NCBI GenBank assembly: GCA_002311635.1
Contig: DBZJ01000107.1
Location: 1-7,276, forward strand
DNA length: 7,276 nucleotides
Reading direction: 5' to 3'
From: Syntrophaceae bacterium UBA1163
GTDB taxonomy: Bacteria; Desulfobacterota; BSN033; UBA1163
Under the pieces are notes generated by a model. That model worked only from the letters and a program-made list of their open reading frames with translations. It was not told the DNA's origin and ran no database searches. A program made the position numbers and the translations under genes. Positions 1 through 6,028 of this stretch are shown here, piece by piece. Numbering within the stretch: the stretch's first letter is position 1; every line of letters starts with the position of its first letter.

Positions 1-2
1 TG

Positions 3-544
3 TATGCCTTTCATCTTCCCCTTCGGAGGATCCTCCGTCCCCACATAGAGCAGATGGCCAAGGAGCACAATAGACGGCCAGTTGGGGGATTATGAGAGAT
101 ATGCGTGTCATTGTGGTGGATCATATCAGAAATATGAATATCGATCTGCTCGCCCAGCGGATTGGTCTCAATCTGCCCGTCCACACCACATCCATCGGGA
201 AAGTATTACTTGCCTACCTTGGTGAAGAGGAGCAGGACAAGATCCTGGCTTCAGTCAATCTTTCACAGCTCACCGATAAAAGCCTTGTCGACAAGAAACT
301 GGTAAAGCAGAACCTGAAGCTCGTAGGGGAGAGAGGTTACTCGACCGATGAGGGGGAAACCCACGTAGATTTAAACTGCATTGCTTCACCCATAAAGGAT
401 GCAAGCGGGAAGGTTATTGCAGCGATCAATCTCATGGATGAAAAGACAGGAACGAGCGCAGAGAAGCTATTTGAGATCGCTCCTTATCTTAAGGATAAGG
501 CGCTCTTTGTGTCTCGTCAGCTTGGATATTTCCCTGGTATCTAA
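3..544 (+). pseudogene. IclR-family transcriptional regulator, C-terminal part, apparent -1 frameshift
   Basis: This is the ligand-binding (effector) half of an IclR-type regulator. The N-terminal winged helix-turn-helix lies outside the window. Seen: positions 92-544 encode 150 residues with the family's core pattern, HTTSIGKVLLAYL near residue 31, then an RGYSTDEGE segment, then NCIASPIKDASGKVIAAI. The family normally has about 250 residues, and the effector domain should begin before position 92. The missing piece is in another frame: positions 3-92 read RRILRPHIEQMAKEHNRRPV before a TGA at 93-95. Adding one G to the G tract at 84-88 joins the two frames smoothly (RPVGGIMRDMRVIVVDHI). It is therefore either a genuine frameshift or a homopolymer sequencing error. 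If the frameshift is real, the ATG at 92 would at most give a truncated effector domain without DNA binding. The gene lies 34 bases before the substrate-binding protein gene, as expected for a local regulator of the cluster. Family assignment is sure; functional state is not. Confidence 0.85.
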
Positions 545-565
545 CTCGGGGGTCGAGAACATTAC

Positions 566-574
566 AGGGGGGGG
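566..574 (+). promoter_or_regulatory. G-rich ribosome binding site (A + G8) of the substrate-binding protein gene
   Basis: An A followed by eight G residues (567-574) sits four bases before the ATG at 579. It fixes that ATG as the start, although the frame is open upstream to 399, where it overlaps the IclR gene. The encoded signal peptide supports the same start. A G8 run is prone to slippage, and its length could alter translation efficiency (inference). Confidence 0.6.
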
Positions 575-578
575 ATTT

Positions 579-1868
579 ATGAAACTTGGGGTCAATTTAA
601 TAGTAGCCCTTATTATCTTCACGACGACTTCGATGTTTGGCATTGTTTCTCCGTCGGCCGCTCAGCCCAAGCAGCAGAAGTTTACGGAATGGGGATGGCC
701 GTTGCCTTACGAGAAGGTTTCCGACGCTTCCATTAATTGGCTTAAACAAAAGGGGTGGTGGCCTCTCAAGTTAGGGTATCAGATTGATTGTCTCCCTTTC
801 TTGGCGGTTAGGAAAGGATTGCTGCGGGCAAGGGGTATTGAGGCCGAAGCTATTCCGTTCTTAGCTGGTCCACCTATGCTTGAGGCATTTGTCGCAGGAC
901 AGGTTCATACTGTAAACGCCGGTAACTTTCCGACGACGACTATGATTGACAAGGGGTTTCAGATGGTTGGCTTAGCGCATTCCTCAGTGGGCGGCCGGCA
1001 CGCTACCTTGGTCCCTCTGGGGTCTCCGATTACTAAGCTGACGGATTTGAAGGCGGAGAAGTTAGGACGTCCAGCCATTGTTGGGATTCCTGTAGGTACT
1101 TCGGCTGAGTTTTACTTTCGGACGAGCTGTAAAGTCCAGGGCATCGAAGTCGGTAAAGATGTGATCTTAAAGGACATGAGCGGGCCCGATATAATGTTGT
1201 TGCCGAAGGGCGTAGATGCGTTCGCAATTTGGGAACCCACCGTACACTACCTTACGTCTTCGCTAAAGAAGACTAAAATTATCGACGTTGACTGGCCTTA
1301 TATGACGTATCTCGGTTATTTGTCAATCCGCCGGGAGTTATTAGAAGTACCCGACGTAGTTCAGGCACTCGCCGATGCGTACTGCGAAGCGAACCTCCTC
1401 ATGAGGTACGACATCAATGGGGTAACGAAACTCGTGAAAGCAGAGCACGTTATCCAAAAAATCTTTCCATGGGAGACCTTGATTTACCTGGATTCACTTT
1501 ACACATATTATAAGCCGACTTATCTATATATATATCCTGAGTTTGAGGCAAAAGCCTTATCAGGTGTAGCCAAATTCCTGTCTGAGACCGGCAGGACGAG
1601 GACGTTAGTCACTTCGGACCGCTACAAGAGTTATTTCCGTCCAGATATTTTGGGAAACACTTTTAAGAAGTTGGGTTGGGCGATTCCGAGCGTCCCTCCC
1701 TGGGTACCTAAGACATGGAAAGGCGAGCCGGATAAGCCACCTTATCCTCCCTACTATTCCTGGCCTCTTAATGCCGAACTCGGTAAGCCTGTAGATCCGC
1801 AACCTTTTCCTGAGCGTGGGGATCTGGTTGCCACCTGGTATTTCAAAGGTAAGCTGTATAAACCATAG
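579..1868 (+). CDS. NitT/TauT-type ABC transporter substrate-binding protein
   Basis: This is the periplasmic or lipid-anchor-free extracytoplasmic solute receptor of an SsuA/TauA/NMT1-like importer, 429 residues long. Residues 1-28 look like a Sec signal peptide: MK start, hydrophobic stretch LIVALIIF, and likely cleavage after SAA (28). The mature protein has the expected fold landmarks: KLGYQIDCLPFLAVRKGLL (64-82), where such proteins read 'xPxxxAxxKGxF', LEAFVAGQVHTVNAG (101-115), IVGIPVGTSAEFYF (167-180), and GVDAFAIWEP (211-220), the usual end of lobe II. The family is commonly 320-350 residues. The extra length lies mostly in a C-terminal tail (370-429) rich in Pro, Tyr and Trp. The ATG at 579 was chosen for its ribosome binding site and the signal peptide; an upstream in-frame extension to 399 is overlap with the regulator. 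The permease follows after 155 bases and the ATPase comes later at 5111. The ligand cannot be read from sequence; the context suggests a small organic acid. Confidence 0.9.
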   Translation: MKLGVNLIVALIIFTTTSMFGIVSPSAAQPKQQKFTEWGWPLPYEKVSDASINWLKQKGWWPLKLGYQIDCLPFLAVRKGLLRARGIEAEAIPFLAGPPMLEAFVAGQVHTVNAGNFPTTTMIDKGFQMVGLAHSSVGGRHATLVPLGSPITKLTDLKAEKLGRPAIVGIPVGTSAEFYFRTSCKVQGIEVGKDVILKDMSGPDIMLLPKGVDAFAIWEPTVHYLTSSLKKTKIIDVDWPYMTYLGYLSIRRELLEVPDVVQALADAYCEANLLMRYDINGVTKLVKAEHVIQKIFPWETLIYLDSLYTYYKPTYLYIYPEFEAKALSGVAKFLSETGRTRTLVTSDRYKSYFRPDILGNTFKKLGWAIPSVPPWVPKTWKGEPDKPPYPPYYSWPLNAELGKPVDPQPFPERGDLVATWYFKGKLYKP

Positions 1869-2023
1869 CTGGACACGTACTCAGACTTTTTGTCGATGGA
1901 GGGTATAGCTGCTTAACTGAGGATACGGGTCCGGGTCTTTCCGTTCTCTATCTCTTATGATTGTGCAAAGCGTTCTCTTAGGGGCGTTTTGAACAAGGCT
2001 GCGCATATAGAATAGGGGGGTCA

Positions 2024-2809
2024 ATGTTTCAGTTACGTCACGCCTTTAGATCGAGAACAGTCAGAGGTGCTGGAGCAGGTATTGTGCTTCTGGCCATTTG
2101 GCAAGTTCTTATGGGGCAAGTTTTCGAAGAGCATAGATTGTTGTTCCCGCCACCTTCCGAGGTCCTGGCAGAAGCGATCGGGCTAATCGAGACAGGTGAG
2201 CTATTCAAGCATATTGCCGCGAGTATGGAGAGGGTAGCATTGGGTTTCGGCCTTGGCTTTGCCGTGGCAGTGCCATTAGGTATCTTAATTGGGAGATTTC
2301 GGCTGATTAGTGATATCCTTGACCCCATTTTGGAGGTGATAAGGCCCATACCCCCTCTCGCTTGGATTCCCATAAGTATTCTATGGTTTGGGATCGGGAC
2401 CTCCCAAAACGTATTTATCATATTTATCGCTGCTTTCTTTACGATTTTAGTCAATACCATAGCTGGGGTCAGGGGCACAGACATACATTTGGTTTGGAGT
2501 GCGCTCAACTTAGGATGCCCTAACCGCCACATTTTGTGGAAAGTGATCCTGCCGGGGGTTTTGCCATTTATCCTTACTGGAGCAAGGGTGGGACTGGGGG
2601 CAAGTTGGATGTGCCTGGTTGCCGCCGAATTAGTAGCGGCGCCTTCAGGTCTAGGGTTTATGATAATGGATGCCAGACAACTCTTATTGACTGAGAGGGT
2701 CTTAGTAGGGATGCTAACGATTGGACTGCTGGGGTTTCTTATGGATAAGGGAATCAGGTATGTCGAAGCAAAGAAGGCAGCCTGGTTCTATAAGGAAAGG
2801 ATTACTTGA
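2024..2809 (+). CDS. ABC transporter permease, NitT/TauT (SsuC/TauC-like) type
   Basis: This is the inner-membrane channel subunit of the importer, 261 residues, a normal length for SsuC/TauC/NrtB relatives. About six hydrophobic segments can be seen, roughly at 15-31, 71-91, 108-124, 127-148, 190-210 and 225-241. The family landmark FPPPSEVL occurs at 41-48. The ATPase-coupling EAA loop is at about 157-185: the usual EAA is relaxed to SAL, but the conserved Gly (LNLG, 161-164) and the ILPGVLPFI end (175-183) are present, followed by TGARVGLGASW (185-195). The start at 2024 has a strong AGGGGGG site (2014-2020). It probably forms a homodimer and pairs with the ATPase encoded at 5111. The preceding 155 bases show no convincing promoter or terminator, so cotranscription with the substrate-binding protein gene is likely but not shown. 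Confidence 0.92.
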   Translation: MFQLRHAFRSRTVRGAGAGIVLLAIWQVLMGQVFEEHRLLFPPPSEVLAEAIGLIETGELFKHIAASMERVALGFGLGFAVAVPLGILIGRFRLISDILDPILEVIRPIPPLAWIPISILWFGIGTSQNVFIIFIAAFFTILVNTIAGVRGTDIHLVWSALNLGCPNRHILWKVILPGVLPFILTGARVGLGASWMCLVAAELVAAPSGLGFMIMDARQLLLTERVLVGMLTIGLLGFLMDKGIRYVEAKKAAWFYKERIT

Positions 2810-2872
2810 GGGTAATTATCCAGATGAATTACACGGTAGATTATATTTTATGCTGCCGAGGAGTACTCAGTA

Positions 2873-3817
2873 ATGAACATTACGGAAGTTAAGAAGATAA
2901 CCGTCTTGGGCATGGGTACTATGGGGCCCGATATAGCGCTTGCATTTTCAATCGCGGGTTACGAAGTCACGGGGGTTGATATAGAACAGCCCATCCTGGC
3001 TCGGGCGAGACAACGGATTACCACAAACTGCCGACAGATAATGGAAGAAGATCAGCTCGAAAAGACAGGGGACCTTCAATCTCGCATTCATCTAACCCTT
3101 GATTGGGATAGAGCCGTGGCTGATGCAGATTACATAACTGAAGCTGTCCCTGAAAATATGGAAATCAAGAGGAGAGTGCTCAAACGATGCGAAGAGGTAT
3201 GTCGAAAAGAGGTGGTATTGGCATCGAACACTTCTACAATGAGCATCACTGAGCTTACCTCCGGCATGAGATATCCACGACGGTGTATAGGCACCCATTG
3301 GATCATCCCGGCTCACTTGAGTCCATCAGTAGAAATAGTGCCCGGAAGAAGAACATCCCAGGGAACAACAAAATTCGTCTTCGGTCTCCTGAGAAAAGTC
3401 GGCAAGCGACCGGCAGTGTGCAAAGACAACCCCGGATTTATCCATAACTCCGTTCAGGTTGCCATGATACAGGGTGCTTTGGCTTTGGTCGAACGAGGCG
3501 TGGCGACTCCGGAGGATGTTGACACCATGATCGAAAACGGGTTTGCATTACGCTTACCGGCAGCCGGCCCGATAAGAATTGTCGACTTGATAGGACTGGA
3601 TGCTTTCCTTGGTGGGTTGAAGTATCTGTATGTGACCACCGGCAACCCTATTTATAAGCCATCAAAACTCTTAGAAGACAAAGTCCAAAAAGGTGATCTG
3701 GGCCTAAAGACAAAGAGAGGTTTTTATGACTACACCGAAGATGAGGTTTCAAAGCTGAGGAGAGAAATAGACCGGACCATCATAAAGACAAAGTCGCTCA
3801 AAGAGAGACAGCCATAA
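2873..3817 (+). CDS. 3-hydroxyacyl-CoA dehydrogenase-family NAD(P)-dependent dehydrogenase (first copy)
   Basis: This 314-residue cytosolic oxidoreductase of the 3-hydroxyacyl-CoA dehydrogenase superfamily has an N-terminal Rossmann domain and a C-terminal dimerisation domain. Seen: GMGTMG at 13-18 (GxGxxG) and Asp36 at the end of strand 2, favouring NAD. The ASNTSTMSI segment (117-125) carries the catalytic Ser region. His142 and Glu154 lie 12 residues apart, as in the classical His-Glu pair. Asn192 follows PGFI. The C-terminal part has AAGPIRIVDLIGLD (230-243) and the typical end GDLGLKTKRGFYDY (274-287). The segment after the catalytic His reads HWIIPAHLSPSVEIVPG, closer to the HWxNPPHLxPLVEVVPG type seen in carnitine dehydrogenase-like and L-gulonate dehydrogenase-like members than to the fatty-acid oxidation HFFNP type. 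The substrate may therefore be a free 3-hydroxy acid rather than a CoA ester (inference). The usual Asn of that motif is Ile145. GAGGAG at 2858-2863 supports the start. The BKACE gene follows. Confidence 0.9.
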   Translation: MNITEVKKITVLGMGTMGPDIALAFSIAGYEVTGVDIEQPILARARQRITTNCRQIMEEDQLEKTGDLQSRIHLTLDWDRAVADADYITEAVPENMEIKRRVLKRCEEVCRKEVVLASNTSTMSITELTSGMRYPRRCIGTHWIIPAHLSPSVEIVPGRRTSQGTTKFVFGLLRKVGKRPAVCKDNPGFIHNSVQVAMIQGALALVERGVATPEDVDTMIENGFALRLPAAGPIRIVDLIGLDAFLGGLKYLYVTTGNPIYKPSKLLEDKVQKGDLGLKTKRGFYDYTEDEVSKLRREIDRTIIKTKSLKERQP

Positions 3818-3867
3818 ACTTAACGGAAAAAATAATGAGGTGCGACCTTGAAAAGGTGGACTGAAAA

Positions 3868-4035
3868 ATGGCGGCACGTAGAAACGTTCATGGCCATTCA
3901 ATCGGGACAAAAGAGAACGAGAAACCACCTGAGCATGTTTATGGGAAATCGGCCTTCCCTGTGTGCGGGTGTGGGCAGATGGGGAGAACCTCCCTAATAA
4001 TACGGACACAATCATCTCGGGTGTTCGAAGTATAA
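3868..4035 (+). CDS. possible small ORF, 55 residues, unrecognised
   Basis: This lies in the 259-base gap between the first dehydrogenase and the BKACE gene. An ATG at 3868 is preceded by AGGTGG (3854-3859, eight bases upstream) and opens a 55-codon frame ending in TAA at 4033-4035. The product is basic and hydrophilic, with a CGC pair near residue 33 (PVCGCGQMG) and no membrane segment. I do not recognise it. Its only support is the ribosome binding site and its fit to the gap. It could be a chance frame or the remnant of a lost gene. Nothing else coding is evident in the gap; a 5-bp GGGAG/CTCCC hairpin at 3982-3994 is too weak to call a terminator. Confidence 0.2.
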   Translation: MAARRNVHGHSIGTKENEKPPEHVYGKSAFPVCGCGQMGRTSLIIRTQSSRVFEV

Positions 4036-4076
4036 AGTATCCTCAAGAACTATGTCATAACAAAAAGGGGGCGGAT

Positions 4077-4952
4077 ATGTTAACGACGGCTGATTTTACA
4101 AGAAGCAGAAAGTTGATTATCACAGTTGCAATCACGGGTGGGCAACACGGAAAGGAAGCGAATCCCAATCTTCCCGAACAACCGGATGAGCAGGCTCAAG
4201 ACGCTTATGATTGTTATAATGCCGGGGCATCTATATGCCACCTGCATGTTAGGGATAAACAAGGGGAACCGACTGCCGATCTGAATGTCTATAGGGAGGC
4301 TGTGTATAAAATCAAGGCAAAGTGTCCTATTCTCGTCCAAATCGGGAATGCGGGAGCGACGGTGACTGACGAAAAGGGAAACCGGTCGTGCTCTCCATTT
4401 GAGGACAGGATGAAATTATTCGACATTGAGCCTAAGCCTGACCTGATTACGATTAATGCAGGTACCTTTCACATAAATGACATCTTTTTTCCAAATCCTT
4501 ACGAATTTAATACGAGATTTGCAAAGAAGGCGAATGAAAGTAAGATCCCGATGGAGTGCGAAACCTACGATATTGGGCATGTGGCAAATATTTTGAGACT
4601 GGCAGATGCGGGCTTCCTCAGGAAACCGCTGCATTTCAGCCTTGTGCTCGGGAGCACGGGCGGCATACCTGCACGACATGAAGATTTGCTTAGACTGGTA
4701 TCGGATTTGCCGGAAGGATCGTTTTGGCAGGTTATAGGCATAGGCAAAGCCCACTTACCTATTACGATAGCCGGAATGTGTATGGGCGGAAACATAAGGA
4801 CGGGCATGGAGGATACTGTTTATTATAGAAAGGGCGAAAAGGTAAGAAATAATGCTCAGTTGGTGGAAAGAATAGTAAAAATCGCTCGGGAACTCGGGCG
4901 GGAGATTGCAACCGTCGAGGACGCCAAAGCGTACTGGGAAATCGGGGATTGA
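4077..4952 (+). CDS. BKACE-family (DUF849) beta-keto acid cleavage enzyme
   Basis: This family uses a divalent metal, typically zinc, to condense a beta-keto acid with acetyl-CoA, giving acetoacetate and a new acyl-CoA. The founding member is Kce of lysine fermentation; another acts on dehydrocarnitine. The product has 291 residues, normal for the TIM-barrel family. Seen: KLIITVAITGG (12-22), NPNLPEQPDEQA (29-40), the metal-binding HLHVRD (His55, His57), INAGT (126-130), and GNIRTGMED (238-246) with Arg241, metal ligand Glu245 and catalytic Asp246. Aligned from memory with Kce, the positions of its Glu14 and Ser82 are Gln23 and Gly90, and the loop after residue 90 is about 11 residues longer, so the substrate is probably not 3-keto-5-aminohexanoate. 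The ATG at 4077 follows a G5 site (4067-4071). Extending the frame to 3963 adds 38 residues unlike the family. Dehydrogenase genes on either side could supply the keto substrate. Confidence 0.92.
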   Translation: MLTTADFTRSRKLIITVAITGGQHGKEANPNLPEQPDEQAQDAYDCYNAGASICHLHVRDKQGEPTADLNVYREAVYKIKAKCPILVQIGNAGATVTDEKGNRSCSPFEDRMKLFDIEPKPDLITINAGTFHINDIFFPNPYEFNTRFAKKANESKIPMECETYDIGHVANILRLADAGFLRKPLHFSLVLGSTGGIPARHEDLLRLVSDLPEGSFWQVIGIGKAHLPITIAGMCMGGNIRTGMEDTVYYRKGEKVRNNAQLVERIVKIARELGREIATVEDAKAYWEIGD

Positions 4953-4962
4953 CATCATTGCA

Positions 4963-5036
4963 AATAAGGACGGCCAATGACGCTCTCTATAGTCGGGCAT
5001 TGCAGCAGCTTATAATTGCCGGTGTCCGTTCTTATT
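4963..5036. repeat. interrupted inverted repeat, 11-bp arms, between BKACE and ATPase genes
   Basis: AATAAGGACGG (4963-4973) can pair with CCGTTCTTATT (5026-5036) over 11 positions: ten Watson-Crick pairs and one G-U in RNA. The arms enclose 52 bases that contain a smaller CAATG/CATTG pair (4975-4979 and about 4998-5002). It begins 10 bases after the BKACE stop codon. There is no T run after the right arm, so it does not look like an intrinsic terminator. It may be an mRNA processing or stabilising structure, or chance. Confidence 0.35.
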
Positions 5037-5110
5037 GGAGAAAATATTATCGAGTTAAATCTTCGAGCTGAGGAGATGGGAGGCCCGGCCATAAAAAATC
5101 GGGAGTCGGT

Positions 5111-5929
5111 ATGAAAAGCATAAAGGTAAAAGTTGACAATGTTACGAAGACGTATAGGACCGGGGGGAGATCAATAACAGCTGTCAGAGACTGTTCATTC
5201 GAAGTGGCTGAAGGTGAGTTTTTGTCAATCCTTGGTCCCAGCGGTTGTGGGAAATCTACACTCCTAAGATTGATAGCGGGCTTTGAAATACCGACAAAAG
5301 GAGGAATATATTTTGAAGACGGGCTTTGCAACGGGACTATAAGTCCTCAACGGGCAATGGTATTTCAGGAGCCCGCCCTATTTCCCTGGCTCACCGTAGA
5401 GAGGAATATTGCGTTTGGACTTGCATTTAAAGACTCGGAGAAGGAGGACAAAGGAAGGCTTGTCAAGGAATATATCGCAACCATGGGCCTTGTGGGTTTT
5501 GAAGATCGGTTCCCACACGAACTTTCGGGCGGCATGCGGCAAAGGGCGATGCTGGCAAGGACTCTCGTAAACAACCCGGAGGTTTTGTTGATGGACGAAC
5601 CTTTTGCCTCTGTCGATGCATATACGCGGGAGATACTGCAAATGGACCTGCTCAGGGTATGGGGGGAAGAACTTGCACCTGCAATTCGCAAAACAATAGT
5701 CTTTGTTACTCATAGCATAGAGGAAGCTATATTCTTGGGTGACAGGATCATAGTATGTACTCACCGGCCGACCAGTCTTCTGATGGAAGTGCGTCCAGAA
5801 TTAGCGAGGCCCCGGAGCCGCGAGATGATCGTCAAACGTTATTTTGTGGAATTAAAGGAAAACCTTTCTGGAATTATGAGGGACCAGGTGCTGAAGTCTC
5901 GGGAAATAGAACGATTGGAGGGCGCTTAG
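5111..5929 (+). CDS. ABC transporter ATP-binding protein, NitT/TauT (SsuB/TauB-like) type
   Basis: This cytosolic ATPase powers the importer; 272 residues is a normal length. All nucleotide-binding motifs are intact: Walker A GPSGCGKST (42-50), Q-loop FQEPALFPW (85-93), signature LSGGMRQR (138-145), Walker B VLLMDEPF (158-165), D-loop SVDA (167-170) and switch His201 in FVTHSIEEA. The FPWLTVERNI sequence after the Q-loop and the RPELARPRSRE segment near residues 228-238 are typical of the nitrate/sulfonate/taurine subfamily, matching the receptor at 579 and the permease at 2024. The ATG at 5111 has CGGGAG (5100-5105) five bases upstream. The gene is separated from its permease gene by about 2.3 kb holding a dehydrogenase and the BKACE gene. 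As the only ATPase gene here, it is the natural partner of that permease. Confidence 0.94.
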   Translation: MKSIKVKVDNVTKTYRTGGRSITAVRDCSFEVAEGEFLSILGPSGCGKSTLLRLIAGFEIPTKGGIYFEDGLCNGTISPQRAMVFQEPALFPWLTVERNIAFGLAFKDSEKEDKGRLVKEYIATMGLVGFEDRFPHELSGGMRQRAMLARTLVNNPEVLLMDEPFASVDAYTREILQMDLLRVWGEELAPAIRKTIVFVTHSIEEAIFLGDRIIVCTHRPTSLLMEVRPELARPRSREMIVKRYFVELKENLSGIMRDQVLKSREIERLEGA

Positions 5930-5970
5930 AAAAGCTATGGCAAGACTTTTTGTGTGAATAAACTTGAAAA

Positions 5971-5993
5971 CGACGCTGAATTAAAAGGCGTCG
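5971..5993. repeat. 6-bp hairpin CGACGC/GCGTCG in the ATPase to dehydrogenase gap
   Basis: CGACGC (5971-5976) and GCGTCG (5988-5993) are exact inverted copies around an A/T-rich 11-base loop, in the 99-base gap after the ATPase stop. No T run follows, so a terminator is unlikely. It could be a weak operator or attenuating hairpin ahead of the GTG-started gene at 6029, or chance. Confidence 0.25.
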
Positions 5994-6028
5994 AGAACAA
6001 ACATTAGACTAGAGGCCGGATCACAGGT

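Noticed and set aside
399..578. Upstream in-frame extension of the substrate-binding protein gene by 60 codons
   Set aside because: It overlaps the IclR coding region in another frame, and the signal peptide and G-rich ribosome binding site place the start at 579.
1869..2023. Possible promoter (TTGAAC 1989-1994 with TATAGA 2006-2011)
   Set aside because: The spacing is only 11 bases, too short for a sigma-70 promoter, and no other support is seen.
2812..2832. GTAATT/AATTAC inverted repeat after the permease gene
   Set aside because: It has six A/T-rich pairs, a 9-base loop and no T run, so it is easily chance.
3963..4076. N-terminal extension of the BKACE gene by 38 codons
   Set aside because: The added residues do not resemble the family, and a strong ribosome binding site precedes the ATG at 4077.
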